A stretch of DNA of 64,000 bases from Chryseobacterium scophthalmum (GCF_900143185.1 NZ_FSRQ01000002.1:1-64000); one strand, 5' to 3'; positions 43,415-52,071 are shown, counted from the stretch's first letter. Program-made: numbers and translations. The notes: generated by a model from the letters alone, not told the origin.

Positions 43415-44000
43415 CCACTAAGAACACAAGGATTTTTCACAAAGAGCACAAGCAGTAAGATTAAGGATTATTTGCGTCCCTTGTGAAAGCCATTGTGCCC
43501 TTTGTGGTAAAAAATATTTAAAATTAAACAAATATAAGAACACAAATAATATGAATGAAAATGAGATTTCAAAAGTTATATTTGATGCAGGATTGAAAGT
43601 TCACCGTCAACTTGGAGCTGGGCTTTTGGAAAGCGCATATGAAGAATGTCTGTACTTTGAATTAAAGAAATCGGGATTACTGATAGAAAAACAGAAGCCA
43701 ATGCCATTAATCTATGAAGATATAAAACTTGATATTGGATACAGGCTTGATTTTTTGATTGAAAGAAAAGTTGTTGTAGAAATAAAATCTGTAGAATCAT
43801 TAAATGATATTCACATCGCTCAAATTCTAACCTATTTAAAGCTAAGCAATTGCAAATTAGGTTTGCTTATTAATTTTAACTCCGTTTTATTTAAAAATGG
43901 TGTTAAGAGATTAATCAACGGCACAATTGACTAATTTTATTAGGAAAAATGATTCTAAAATTGTGTCCTTTGTGAAAAACTTTGTGCCCCTTGTGGTTAA
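43411..44000. repeat. Repeats flanking a GxxExxY gene
   Basis: 43474-43510 and 43964-44000 are direct repeats of the type ttgtgaaa-nnnn-ttgtgccc-nttgtggttaa. The left flank also begins with the inverted version (ttaaccactaagaacacaag at 43411-43430), so 43411-43510 is a palindrome-like element. The repeats bracket the gene at 43551. The same family is recognisable at about 50285-50455 and 57270-57365. Confidence 0.75.
43551..43934 (+). CDS. GxxExxY family protein (PD-(D/E)XK-like)
   Basis: 127 residues. The name motif is GAGLLESAYEECLYFEL (G-x-x-E-x-x-Y). DYRLDFLIERKVVVEIKS-like strands (here GYRLDFLIERKVVVEIKSVESLNDIH) supply the D...ExK pattern of the restriction-nuclease fold. The family is widespread in Bacteroidota and environmental bacteria, with unknown biology, and nearly always sits between such 'cttgtggttaa' repeats. 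It interrupts the pigment operon between the ABC permease and the thioesterase, and probably came in as a mobile or repeat-borne cassette. Confidence 0.9.
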   Translation: MNENEISKVIFDAGLKVHRQLGAGLLESAYEECLYFELKKSGLLIEKQKPMPLIYEDIKLDIGYRLDFLIERKVVVEIKSVESLNDIHIAQILTYLKLSNCKLGLLINFNSVLFKNGVKRLINGTID

Positions 44001-44015
44001 AAAAAGAAAATAAAA

Positions 44016-44435
44016 ATGCAGTCTAAAGATTTAACTTGTACCGAGGAAGTTCGCGTACGATTCAACGAAACAGATCCGCTTGGAATTGTTTGGCACGGTC
44101 ATTATATCGTGTATTTTGAAGATGGAAGAGAAGCTTTCGGAAGACAGCACGGCTTAACGTATCTAGATATTCAAAAAGCAGGATTTGTAACACCAATTGT
44201 GAAAAGTACGTGCGAACATTTTCTTCCTTTAAAATATGGTGAAACCTTCAATATTGTAACCACTTTTGTAAATTCTGTTTCCGCGAAGTTGATTTATAAA
44301 TACGAGATTTTCAACCAGGAAAATCAACTCGTTTGTTCAGGAGAAACTATTCAGGTTTTTTTGGATTCTGATAATAATTTATGTTTGTACAATCCTGAGT
44401 TTTTTCAAACCTGGAAAGATAAAATGGGTTTATGA
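44016..44435 (+). CDS. Acyl-CoA/acyl-ACP thioesterase of the pigment cluster (4HBT family)
   Basis: 139 residues. Hot-dog signature VRFNETDPLGIVWHGHYIVYFEDGREAF contains the catalytic Asp (TDPLG) and WHGHY loop of the 4-hydroxybenzoyl-CoA thioesterase family. In aryl polyene clusters a thioesterase of this type (ApeK-like) edits or releases chains. Its stop overlaps the start of the ketosynthase at 44432 (ATGA, four bases), so the two are translationally coupled. Confidence 0.9.
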   Translation: MQSKDLTCTEEVRVRFNETDPLGIVWHGHYIVYFEDGREAFGRQHGLTYLDIQKAGFVTPIVKSTCEHFLPLKYGETFNIVTTFVNSVSAKLIYKYEIFNQENQLVCSGETIQVFLDSDNNLCLYNPEFFQTWKDKMGL

Positions 44436-45595
44436 GGAAAGAAATTTACATTACAGATTACAACTGCGTCACGCCTCTTGGTTTTGATGTAGAATCAAAC
44501 TGGAAAGCGCTTTTAGATGGAAAATCCGGTGTAGCTTTGCATCAAGTTAGCAATAACCTTGAAGCTTTTTTTGTTTCTAAAATTGATTCTGAAAAATTGG
44601 AAAAGGAATTTAAGAGATTCTTCGACTCCGCTAAGAATGATAACTTCACGAGACTTGAAAAAATGTTTTTGTTGAGCTTAAAACCATTAATTGAAAGACA
44701 TCAGATTTCAGATGAAACCGCTTTTATTCTTTCAACAACAAAAGGAAATATCAGTTTATTAAAAAATAAAAAAGACTTACCTGAAAGCGTTTACCTTTCC
44801 AATTTAGCTCAAAAATTAGCTGATTTTTTTGGATTTAAAACTAAACCAATTGTTGTTTCCAACGCTTGTGTTTCCGGAGTTATGGCAATTTCTGTTGCAA
44901 AGAATATGATTCAGGCAGGAAAATACAAAGATGCTTTTGTGGTTGCAGGAGACGAGATTTCTGAGTTTGTAATTTCTGGTTTTAATTCATTTCAGGCAAT
45001 TGGAAGTGAACCTTGCAAACCCTACGATAAAAACCGCAACGGAATTAATTTGGGCGAAGCAACCGCGGCAATGTACATTACTAGTCATTGCGAGGAACAA
45101 GGTGACGAAACAATCTCAAACGAAAAATTTAGATTTAAAGTTTTAGGAGATTCAGCAATCAATGATGCCAATCACATTTCTGGACCATCAAGAACTGGCG
45201 ACGGATTGTTTGCAAGCATTCAAAATGCAATGAAAGAAGCAAAAGTTTCAGCAGACCAAATCGATTTTATTTCCGCTCACGGAACAGCAACACTTTACAA
45301 TGATGAAATGGAAGCCATTGCTTTCAACCGAATGGAACTACAAAATGTTCCATTGAACAGTATGAAAGGATATTACGGGCATTGTTTAGGAGCTTCAGGT
45401 TTATTGGAAAGCATTATTTCTATGGAATCTTCTTTACATAACACGTTGATTCCATCTAAAAACTTTGAAGAAATGGGAGTTTCTCAAGATTTAAATATTA
45501 TTAAAGAAAATCAACCTGCAGAAATCAAATATATTCTGAAAACAGCTTCGGGTTTTGGTGGATGTAATGCAGCAATTGTTTTGGAGAAAGCATAA
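44432..45595 (+). CDS. Beta-ketoacyl-ACP synthase (KS-1)
   Basis: 387 residues. The KAS II/I thiolase fold with an intact triad: Cys in NACVSGVMAISVAKN (about residue 148), His in AHGTATLYNDEMEA and His in GYYGHCLGASGLLES. It is shorter than FabF (about 410), mainly in the N-terminal part. It should condense malonyl-ACP with the growing polyene chain, or start it from the aromatic unit. It is one of five ketosynthase-like genes in the cluster. A toxin-antitoxin pair follows 40 bases later. Confidence 0.92.
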   Translation: MRKEIYITDYNCVTPLGFDVESNWKALLDGKSGVALHQVSNNLEAFFVSKIDSEKLEKEFKRFFDSAKNDNFTRLEKMFLLSLKPLIERHQISDETAFILSTTKGNISLLKNKKDLPESVYLSNLAQKLADFFGFKTKPIVVSNACVSGVMAISVAKNMIQAGKYKDAFVVAGDEISEFVISGFNSFQAIGSEPCKPYDKNRNGINLGEATAAMYITSHCEEQGDETISNEKFRFKVLGDSAINDANHISGPSRTGDGLFASIQNAMKEAKVSADQIDFISAHGTATLYNDEMEAIAFNRMELQNVPLNSMKGYYGHCLGASGLLESIISMESSLHNTLIPSKNFEEMGVSQDLNIIKENQPAEIKYILKTASGFGGCNAAIVLEKA

Positions 45596-45634
45596 AATAA
45601 TTTTGTAATTTTGATAGAATTAAAGTTTTAGGAA

Positions 45635-45883
45635 ATGGAATCTACTTTAGAAATCAGAAAAAGAATTCACGAATTCATTGATATTGCAGATGAAAGAATC
45701 TTACGTATTATCAATGGAATTATTGATGCTGAAGAAGAGGTAATTTCAGAATCAAATCCAACTGTTCCGGAATGGTTTTATGATGAATTAGACAAAAGGA
45801 GAGAAAAACATCTGAAAGGCGAGACGAAATCCTTTTCTTGGGAAGAGGTAAAAGAAAGGTTGATGAAAAATTATGGTTTATAA
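45635..45883 (+). CDS. Antitoxin-like protein of a ParE/RelE-type pair
   Basis: 82 residues: TLEIRKRIHEFIDIADERILRIINGIIDAEEE (a helix like those in ParD/addiction module antidote proteins), then an acidic region and a C-terminal [14 protein letters not shown] helix. It overlaps the toxin gene by 11 bases, which is typical. It is small, acidic and placed before a ParE-like toxin, so it should neutralise it by binding its C-terminal part. Confidence 0.85.
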   Translation: MESTLEIRKRIHEFIDIADERILRIINGIIDAEEEVISESNPTVPEWFYDELDKRREKHLKGETKSFSWEEVKERLMKNYGL

Positions 45884-46160
45884 GTTAATTTTAAAACCCG
45901 AGGCTGAAAATGATTTAGGAGAAGCAATTGAATATTATCAAAGTAAAAGAAAAGGTTTAGGTCTTAAATTTTTAAAATGTGTTCAAAAGTTCTTTGACAG
46001 AATTACCAAAAATCCGCTTCATTACCCTTTAAAGAGTAATCAATTTCGTGAGGCATACATTCAAAAATTTCCTTACATTATCATTTATGAAATTATAGAA
46101 AACGAAATTGTGGTCTTCTCTGTTTTCAACACCTACCAAAATCCAGAGAAAAAGCCTTAA
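45873..46160 (+). CDS. ParE/RelE-type toxin
   Basis: 95 residues. The family pattern is [49 protein letters not shown], followed by [34 protein letters not shown]. ParE toxins poison DNA gyrase, whereas RelE-type members cut mRNA, and sequence alone does not decide. The gene is embedded inside the pigment operon between two ketosynthase genes, and may help to retain the cluster (inference). Confidence 0.9.
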   Translation: MVYKLILKPEAENDLGEAIEYYQSKRKGLGLKFLKCVQKFFDRITKNPLHYPLKSNQFREAYIQKFPYIIIYEIIENEIVVFSVFNTYQNPEKKP

Positions 46161-46177
46161 ACTTTTTAAACTTATTA

Positions 46178-46717
46178 ATGAAGAAAACAGACATTTGCAC
46201 CATAGAAAATTCAAAAATGATTCTCAACAACGAAATTATTTTTGAATCCCAAACAGAAAACTTTTCAGATTTTGCGAAAGAAGCTTACAAAAGTTTAGAA
46301 CTTAGTTATCCTAAATTTCATAAAATGGATAATCTGAGTAAACTCGCTTTTCTTGCTTCTGAAATGATTTTGAAAAACGATGATAACAGCAAAACAGCCT
46401 TAGTTTTCGCTAACAAATCCTCAAGCTTAGATACCGATTTTAAATATCAGGAAAGCATCAATTCTCAGAAAAATTATTTCCCAAGCCCTGCTGTTTTTGT
46501 ATACACTTTACCTAACATTTGTGTCGGTGAAATCAGCATAAAACATAAAATGCAGACCGAAAATGCTTTTTTCGTCTTGGAAGAATTTGATGAAGAATTT
46601 TTAAACTCATACGCAGAACAAATTCTACAATCAGGAAAAGCCGAAAAAGTCTTATGCGGCTGGGTAGAACTATATCAGGAAAGTTATAAAGCTTTTGTAT
46701 ATTTGCTAACTACGTAA
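46178..46717 (+). CDS. Short ketosynthase-like protein, probably non-catalytic
   Basis: 179 residues. The region [86 protein letters not shown] matches the N-terminal half of a KAS-type fold. The usual Cys position reads MQTENAFF, so no nucleophile remains, and the second half of the fold is missing. It probably assists a partner ketosynthase or ACP. Short KS-like proteins of this type are regular members of flexirubin clusters. It ends just before the first copy of the inverted repeat at 46721. Confidence 0.75.
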   Translation: MKKTDICTIENSKMILNNEIIFESQTENFSDFAKEAYKSLELSYPKFHKMDNLSKLAFLASEMILKNDDNSKTALVFANKSSSLDTDFKYQESINSQKNYFPSPAVFVYTLPNICVGEISIKHKMQTENAFFVLEEFDEEFLNSYAEQILQSGKAEKVLCGWVELYQESYKAFVYLLTT

Positions 46718-46720
46718 TTT

Positions 46721-46797
46721 AACAATATAACAGTATAACAATGTAACAATAATATTCAGTCTTAATTGGTAAACTGGTAGATTGATACATTGGTAAA
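46721..46797. repeat. Cluster inverted repeat, copy 1
   Basis: Imperfect palindrome with the shared centre aattggtaaactgg. Arms contain strings such as aacaatataacagtataaca and gattgatacattgg. This is the most diverged copy. It lies directly upstream of the ACP gene at 46807. Confidence 0.7.
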
Positions 46798-46806
46798 TTA
46801 AAAAAT

Positions 46807-47064
46807 ATGGAAGATTTAAAATTAGAATTAAAAACAAAAATTATAGAAGTCCTTAATCTTGAGGACGTTGCAGTAGAAGAAATCAAAGATACAGACCCGT
46901 TATTCGGTGGCGGTCTTGGATTAGATTCTATCGACGCTTTGGAATTGATCGTGCTTCTTGACAAAGACTACGGAATTAAATTATCTGACCCTAAAAAAGG
47001 AAAAGAGATCTTCCAATCTATCGAGGTGATGGCAAAATTCATCGAAGAAAACAGAACAAAATAA
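46807..47064 (+). CDS. Acyl carrier protein (ACP-1)
   Basis: 85 residues. The phosphopantetheine site is in GGGLGLDSIDALELIVLL, with Ser at about residue 40. The overall charge is acidic, and helix II (SIDALELIVLLDKDYGI) is standard. It carries the growing polyene, or the malonyl and aromatic units. Inverted repeats flank the gene on both sides (46721-46797 and 47075-47134), isolating it from its neighbours. Confidence 0.96.
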   Translation: MEDLKLELKTKIIEVLNLEDVAVEEIKDTDPLFGGGLGLDSIDALELIVLLDKDYGIKLSDPKKGKEIFQSIEVMAKFIEENRTK

Positions 47065-47074
47065 ATTAATATAC

Positions 47075-47134
47075 CAATGTATCAATGTAACAGTCTAGCA
47101 ATTGGTAAACTGTTACATTGATACATTGTTACAT
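47075..47134. repeat. Cluster inverted repeat, copy 2
   Basis: CAATGTATCAATGTAACAGT (47075-47094) pairs perfectly over 20 bases with 47109-47128, around a 14-base loop containing attggtaa. It lies between the ACP and KS genes. The longer KS frame from 47102 would read through it. Confidence 0.88.
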
Positions 47135-47143
47135 TTGCAAAAG

Positions 47144-48343
47144 ATGAGTCAAAAAATTGCCATTACAGGGATGGGCATTATTTCCTCCATTGGTAACAAT
47201 GTTGAGGAAAATTTTATTTCGCTAACAACTGGTAAACACGGGATTTCAGACATCGAAATGTTTGAAACACGTCATGCCGGAAGTATCAAAACTGGTGAAA
47301 TAAAATTATCTAATGAAGAATTGATACAGAAACTTCAGCTTGCTGAAGATAACAACGTAACAAGAACCGCTTTGTTAGGAATGATTGCCGCAAAAGAAGC
47401 TGTAGAAAGTGCCGGAATTTCGGATATTAATGAATATAAAACCGGACTCATTTCCTCAACCAGTGTTGGCGGAATGGATATCACCGAAAAATATTTCTAC
47501 ACTTACGAAGATTTCCCTGAAAAGCAAAAATACATTGACTCTCACGATGCCGGAAATTCATCTTTGGCTATTGCAGATTTATTAGGTCTGAAAGGGATGG
47601 TTTCTACGATTAGTACGGCTTGTTCATCTGCAGCAAATGCAATTATGATGGGTGCAAAACTCATAAGAAATGGTGTTTTGGATCGTGTAATTGTCGGCGG
47701 AACAGATTCTCTTTCAAAGTTTACTCTGAATGGATTTAATACCTTAATGATTTTGACGGATTCTTACAACACGCCTTTCGATAACGATAGAAAAGGTCTA
47801 AATTTAGGTGAAGCCGCCGCTTTTATTGTTTTGGAATCTGATGAAATCGTGAAAAAAGAAAACAAAAAAGTTTTAGCCTATCTTTCAGGATATGGAAACG
47901 CCAATGATGCACATCATCAAACCGCTTCTTCGGAAAACGGACAAGGTGCTTATTTAGCAATGGAAAAAGCCTTGAAAGTTTCAAGTTTAGATAAAGAAAA
48001 CATCGATTATATCAACGTTCACGGAACAGCAACTCCGAATAATGATTTGTCTGAAGGAATTGCAATGATTAGAATTTTTGGTGAAAATAAAGTACCTGAA
48101 TTCAGTTCTACAAAAGCATTTACGGGTCATACTTTGGCTGCTGCTGCAGGAATTGAAGCAGTTTATTCGATTTTGGCAATGCAGAATAATATCATTTTCC
48201 CAAATCTTAATTTTAAAACCAAGATGGAAGAATTTGATTTAACTCCGGTAACTGAACTCAAAGAGAAAAATATCAATCACGTTCTTTCCAATTCATTTGG
48301 ATTTGGAGGAAATTGTTCAACCTTAATCTTTTCAAAATCGTGA
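47144..48343 (+). CDS. Beta-ketoacyl-ACP synthase (KS-2)
   Basis: 399 residues from ATG 47144 (MSQKIAITGMGIISS). The frame start at 47102 would add 14 residues encoded by the inverted repeat, and KAS proteins start just before ITGMG. The triad is intact: Cys in STACSSAANAIMMGA (about residue 162), His in VHGTATPNNDLSEG and His in TKAFTGHTLAAAAG. It is a FabF-type condensing enzyme. It shares a 4-base overlap with the chain-length-factor-like gene, the classic KS/CLF coupling, so the two probably form the polyene heterodimer. Confidence 0.94.
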   Translation: MSQKIAITGMGIISSIGNNVEENFISLTTGKHGISDIEMFETRHAGSIKTGEIKLSNEELIQKLQLAEDNNVTRTALLGMIAAKEAVESAGISDINEYKTGLISSTSVGGMDITEKYFYTYEDFPEKQKYIDSHDAGNSSLAIADLLGLKGMVSTISTACSSAANAIMMGAKLIRNGVLDRVIVGGTDSLSKFTLNGFNTLMILTDSYNTPFDNDRKGLNLGEAAAFIVLESDEIVKKENKKVLAYLSGYGNANDAHHQTASSENGQGAYLAMEKALKVSSLDKENIDYINVHGTATPNNDLSEGIAMIRIFGENKVPEFSSTKAFTGHTLAAAAGIEAVYSILAMQNNIIFPNLNFKTKMEEFDLTPVTELKEKNINHVLSNSFGFGGNCSTLIFSKS

Positions 48344-49401
48344 GTGCAGTTTACATCAACAGTGCAGCCTGCATCTCAGTTCAGGACACTCTAAACGAAA
48401 ACTTTTTCCAAAATTTAAAACCTGAAAATTCAGTTCAGATTTTAAAAGCAATTGAGCCGAATTACAAAGAATTCATTCCGCCTGCAGCAAGCAGAAGAAT
48501 GTCTAAAACAGTAAAAATGAGCACCGTTGCTTCTCAATATGCATTGAAAGAAGCCGGAATCGAAAAACCCGACGCCATTATTGTCGGAACAGGAATGGGC
48601 TGTTCGCAGGATTCTGAAAAATTTCTAAAAAATGTTTTGGAAAATAATGAAGAATTTCTCACGCCGACATTTTTTATTCAGTCGACTCACAATACGGTTG
48701 CTGGTCAAATCGCTTTAGGTTTGCAATGTCACGCTTACAATTTCACGTATGTGAACACTTCTTCGTCTCTGGAATTTTCGTTTTTGGATGCAAAATTGCA
48801 GATTAATGACGGTGAAGCTTCAACGGTTTTGGTAGGTTCTACAGACGAGCAAACCGACAGAACAATGGAATTGTATAAGCTCAACAGTACCATTAAAAAA
48901 GAAGAAAATTTTCCCGTTGATTATATAAATTCAAAAACCGAAGGTGTTATTTGGGGTGAAGGCGCCAGTTTTTTTGTCTTAGGAAAAGATAAAACAGAAA
49001 ATTCTTACGCGCAACTAAAAGATATTCAATTAAATAATAAATTAGATTTAGAAGAAACCCAAAAGTTTATTGAAGATTTTTTGTCTAAAAACAATCTGAA
49101 AAATGATGAAATTGGTGCTGTTATTCTAGGATTCAGCGGAGATGCAAAGTCTGATGTTTATTATCAAAAAGCAATGGATTTATTTTCAAATTCAGCATTG
49201 TTGTATTATAAACATTTGAGCGGAGAATTCAATACGGCAAGTGGTTTTCCGACGTTTATGGCTTGTCATATTTTGAAAGATCAGGAAATTCCGGAGGTGA
49301 TGCTGATTAATGATTTGAAGAAAAAAGAAATTAAAAATATTCTTTTATATAATCATTTGGGTGGAAATGACCATAGTTTGGTTTTGTTGGAAAAGGCTTG
49401 A
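48340..49401 (+). CDS. Chain-length-factor-like ketosynthase, no active-site Cys
   Basis: 353 residues from the GTG at 48340, which overlaps the KS-2 stop by four bases (GTGA). The fold is KAS-like: DAIIVGTGMGCSQDSEKF, HNTVAGQIALGLQCHAYNFTYVNTSSSLEFSFLDA, GVIWGEGASFFVL. At the nucleophile position the sequence is NTSSS, so Cys is replaced, and the first His motif reads GFSGDAKSD. This matches a chain length factor (KS-beta) that pairs with KS-2. It probably sets polyene length. ApeC-type proteins fill this role in aryl polyene clusters (family knowledge). Confidence 0.9.
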   Translation: MSAVYINSAACISVQDTLNENFFQNLKPENSVQILKAIEPNYKEFIPPAASRRMSKTVKMSTVASQYALKEAGIEKPDAIIVGTGMGCSQDSEKFLKNVLENNEEFLTPTFFIQSTHNTVAGQIALGLQCHAYNFTYVNTSSSLEFSFLDAKLQINDGEASTVLVGSTDEQTDRTMELYKLNSTIKKEENFPVDYINSKTEGVIWGEGASFFVLGKDKTENSYAQLKDIQLNNKLDLEETQKFIEDFLSKNNLKNDEIGAVILGFSGDAKSDVYYQKAMDLFSNSALLYYKHLSGEFNTASGFPTFMACHILKDQEIPEVMLINDLKKKEIKNILLYNHLGGNDHSLVLLEKA

Positions 49402-49430
49402 TTTCATTCAGCAAATTAAAACAGTCTCTT

Positions 49431-49506
49431 TGTCATTCTGACGAAGGAAGAATCTCAACTTTATCATTTAGATTCTTCATTTCGCTTCGCTACATTCTGA
49501 ATGACA
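49431..49506. repeat. REP-like element, 76 bases, copy A
   Basis: It runs from tgtcattctgacgaaggaag to ctacattctgaatgaca. The ends tgtcatt/aatgaca are inverted, and agaatct/agattct pair internally. It is nearly identical to the element at 55561-55637. It lies between the CLF gene and the deacetylase gene. Confidence 0.9.
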
Positions 49507-49547
49507 AAACAGAGGGCAACAAGGAGAACCAATAATTAAAAATAAAG

Positions 49548-50276
49548 ATGAAGCATTACCCATTTATCCTATTTTATCTTTTCTGCAACGTGTTTATTTA
49601 TGCGTTTCAAGGAAGTTTTTGGGTATACCTGTTTTTGTTTTTAGTATTTTCAGCAGTTGTAGTTTGGGGTTCTTTTGATATTCGGTTAGGATATTTTGTC
49701 AATAGTTTTACGCATAAAAGAACCAAAATAAAAGAAGTTGCTTTGACTTTTGATGATGGACCTACAGAATTTACACCGAAGTTTTTAGATATATTAAAAG
49801 AAAATAACATAAAAGCTAATTTTTTCTGTATCGGAAAACAGATTGAAAAATATCCCGAAACTTTTCAGAGAATTATTGCAGAAGGTCATACGATTGGGAA
49901 TCACACGTTTTCACATTCAAATAATACAGGTTTTTTATCAACTCAAAAAATGATTGAGGAAATTGAGAAATGTGATGAAATGATATTGAAAGTCGGAAAT
50001 CTAAAAACCGATTTGTACAGACCACCTTTCGGAGTTACCAATCCGAATATTGCAAAAGCAATCAGGAAAACTCAGAAAAAAAGCATTGGCTGGAATGTAC
50101 GTTCTTTAGATACAATCACAGAAAATGAAAAGAAAATCTACAAAAGAATCACGAAAAATCTAAAAAAAGGAAGCATTATTCTTCTTCACGATACTTCGGA
50201 AAAAACGTATAATGTTTTGGTAGATTTATTGCTATTTTTGAAGGACAAAAAGTATTCGACTTTTACGGTTGATTAA
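49548..50276 (+). CDS. Polysaccharide deacetylase (NodB) family protein
   Basis: 242 residues with an N-terminal membrane helix pair (about 4-45). The NodB domain (about 60-240) carries LTFDDGPTEFTP (Asp-Asp motif), the zinc ligands in GNHTFSHSN (H-xxx-H), RPPFGVTN and LLHDTSEKT, so it should be catalytically active. It deacetylates an N- or O-acetylated sugar or related compound at the membrane. Deacetylases are commonly encoded in flexirubin clusters, and whether they act on the pigment or on a linked glycan is unclear. REP DNA separates it from the KS/CLF genes. Confidence 0.9.
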   Translation: MKHYPFILFYLFCNVFIYAFQGSFWVYLFLFLVFSAVVVWGSFDIRLGYFVNSFTHKRTKIKEVALTFDDGPTEFTPKFLDILKENNIKANFFCIGKQIEKYPETFQRIIAEGHTIGNHTFSHSNNTGFLSTQKMIEEIEKCDEMILKVGNLKTDLYRPPFGVTNPNIAKAIRKTQKKSIGWNVRSLDTITENEKKIYKRITKNLKKGSIILLHDTSEKTYNVLVDLLLFLKDKKYSTFTVD

Positions 50277-50280
50277 TAAT

Positions 50281-50460
50281 TTTTTAATCGCAAAAGTCAT
50301 AAAAGTTTTTGAACACATTAGTTATCTGAAGTTATAGATTCGCTGTATTAGAAGAACACATAAGTTTTAAAAATCTTTGATTTTCATCTTTTGCGAACTT
50401 TTTTAAACTAAAAGTATAATAATCTTTTGTGCCTTTTGTGGTTAAATTTAAACAATAAAA
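50281..50460. repeat. Remnant of the cttgtggttaa repeat family
   Basis: cgcaaaagtcataaaag on the left and cttttgtgccttttgtggtt on the right are the two ends of the same repeat type that flanks the GxxExxY gene, with about 130 bases of non-coding DNA between them. It looks like a solo element that lost its gene or never had one. Confidence 0.55.
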
Positions 50461-50463
50461 ACA

Positions 50464-51090
50464 ATGATTAAAAATATAGCTTTAAGCACATTTTTATTAA
50501 TTTCAAGCTTCTTTTTTGCACAAAACACAGCAATGTCGGGAGCGGAAGCAAAAGCATTTGTAACTAAAGTTTCATCGGAAACTAAAGAAATAAAAACTTT
50601 ACAAGCCGATTTTGTTCAAACCAAAAAGATGGATTTTTTAGATAAAAGCATTATCACGTCCGGTAAAATGTCCTTGAAATCACCGAATATATTGAGTTGG
50701 AAATACACAAAACCCTATCAATACAGTATTATTTTTAAGGAAAATAAAATCTTCATCAATGACCAGGGAAAAAAATCTTCGGTAGATGCAAAAAGCAAAA
50801 CTTTTGAAAAAATCAATAAACTGATTGTGGGAAGTTCAAACGGAAAAATGTTCAGTGACCCTGAATTTGCAGTTGCTTACTTTAAAAACGGAACTTCAAA
50901 CATCGCAAAGTTCACTCCGAAATCTGCTCAATTATTGAAATATATTAAGCAAATTGAGCTTCATTTCCCTAAAAATCAAACGACAGTTTCGCAGGTCAAT
51001 ATGACAGAAGCTTCGGGAGATACAACGAATATTGTTTTCAAAAACACAAAAATCAATGCGCCGATTCCTGCTTCAGAGTTTTCTTTATAG
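50464..51090 (+). CDS. LolA-like outer-membrane lipoprotein carrier
   Basis: 208 residues with a signal peptide (about 1-19, FFFAQ). The LolA fold is visible in LQADFVQTKKMDFLDKSIITSGKMSLKSPNILSWKYTKPYQYSIIFKENKIFINDQGK. LolA shuttles hydrophobic lipoproteins or lipids across the periplasm. In aryl polyene clusters a LolA-like protein is thought to carry the pigment or a pigment-lipid to the outer membrane. The next gene overlaps its end by 35 bases, which implies tight coupling. Confidence 0.9.
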   Translation: MIKNIALSTFLLISSFFFAQNTAMSGAEAKAFVTKVSSETKEIKTLQADFVQTKKMDFLDKSIITSGKMSLKSPNILSWKYTKPYQYSIIFKENKIFINDQGKKSSVDAKSKTFEKINKLIVGSSNGKMFSDPEFAVAYFKNGTSNIAKFTPKSAQLLKYIKQIELHFPKNQTTVSQVNMTEASGDTTNIVFKNTKINAPIPASEFSL

Positions 51091-51691
51091 TCTGTTTTTT
51101 TTACTGTTTGTTTCCTGTAAAACGTATAAGCTTATAGATGTAAAACCAGTTTCAAATTCTGAAAAAACAGTTGAAAATCTATACTTTTCTTCCAACGAAG
51201 ATTATGTTTATAAATGTCAAATGGATATTTATAAAAATCACGTCAGCGGAATTTTAATTATCAAAAAAATCAAGGAAACAACCCATCGTGTCGTATTAAC
51301 TTCAGATTTTGGAAACAAACTGATTGATTTTGAAGTTTCGGAAAATGATTTTAAACTGAATTATGTTCTTCCAGATTTAGATAAAAAAATCGTCATTAAT
51401 TTTTTAAAAAGTGATTTTCAGGAACTTTTAAGACAAAAATATCCTGTGAATGAAAGTTTTGAAAATGAAAATTCTAAGATTTATCTTTCAAAAATTGAGA
51501 AGAAAAACTATTATTTATTTTTCAACAAAGAAAATAACCTGCTCAAGCAAATCATTTATACAAAGAACAATAAGGAAAAAATCGATTTTAGTTTTGATGC
51601 AAAAAAACATATCTTCGCAGATAGTTTGAATCTTCAACATAAAGATTTCAAAATCAATATAAAACTATTTCAAATCACTGAAACTGAATAA
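51056..51691 (+). CDS. Putative lipoprotein of the pigment cluster
   Basis: 211 residues from ATG 51056 (MRRFLLQSFLYSLFFLLFVSCKTYK, lipobox Cys at about residue 21), 35 bases inside the end of the lolA-like gene. An ATG at 51032 adds eight residues before the signal peptide. The rest is a beta-rich domain with many Lys/Asp (VYKCQMDIYKNHVSGILIIKKIKETTHRVVLTSDFGNKLIDFEV) and no named family. The position beside a LolA-like protein suggests an outer-membrane acceptor or LolB-like partner (inference). Confidence 0.8.
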   Translation: MRRFLLQSFLYSLFFLLFVSCKTYKLIDVKPVSNSEKTVENLYFSSNEDYVYKCQMDIYKNHVSGILIIKKIKETTHRVVLTSDFGNKLIDFEVSENDFKLNYVLPDLDKKIVINFLKSDFQELLRQKYPVNESFENENSKIYLSKIEKKNYYLFFNKENNLLKQIIYTKNNKEKIDFSFDAKKHIFADSLNLQHKDFKINIKLFQITETE

Positions 51692-51694
51692 ATA

Positions 51695-52066
51695 ATGCAA
51701 ACCATTCTTACAGATTTTTATACTTTAAAGTCCTCTGAAAAAGCAGAAAACGGAAGTTTTGTTGCGAATATTTCTCTGAATAAAGATCACGATATTTTCA
51801 AAGGACATTTCCCTGGAAACCCTGTAACTCCAGGAGTTTGTATGATGCAGATTGTGAAAGAACTGACTGAAGAATTTACAGGTAAAAAATTGTTTCTAAA
51901 ATCAGCTTCCAATGTAAAGTTTATGGCCATTATCAATCCTTTTGAAACGCCGGATTTAACGCTGCAACTTGATATTAACGAAGGCGAAGAAGAAATTAAA
52001 GTAAAAAACACCACTTCTTTTGGCGAGACTATTGCATTAAAAATGTCGGTAAACTATAAAAAATAG
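51695..52066 (+). CDS. 3-hydroxyacyl-ACP dehydratase, FabZ/ApeI type
   Basis: 123 residues. The FabA/FabZ hot-dog core DIFKGHFPGNPVTPGVCMMQIVKELTEEF contains the catalytic His in GHFPGNPVTPG and the central helix residues. It is the best-preserved dehydratase of the three in the cluster. It should dehydrate the beta-hydroxyacyl-ACP made by FabG (60184) to give each double bond of the polyene. It starts 3 bases after the upstream gene. Confidence 0.93.
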   Translation: MQTILTDFYTLKSSEKAENGSFVANISLNKDHDIFKGHFPGNPVTPGVCMMQIVKELTEEFTGKKLFLKSASNVKFMAIINPFETPDLTLQLDINEGEEEIKVKNTTSFGETIALKMSVNYKK

Positions 52067-52071
52067 ACCTT

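Noticed and set aside
43551..43934. Transposase or integrase explanation for the insertion in the pigment operon
   Set aside because: The gene has the GxxExxY motif and no transposase motif. The flanking repeats are not IS-like terminal repeats with target-site duplication.
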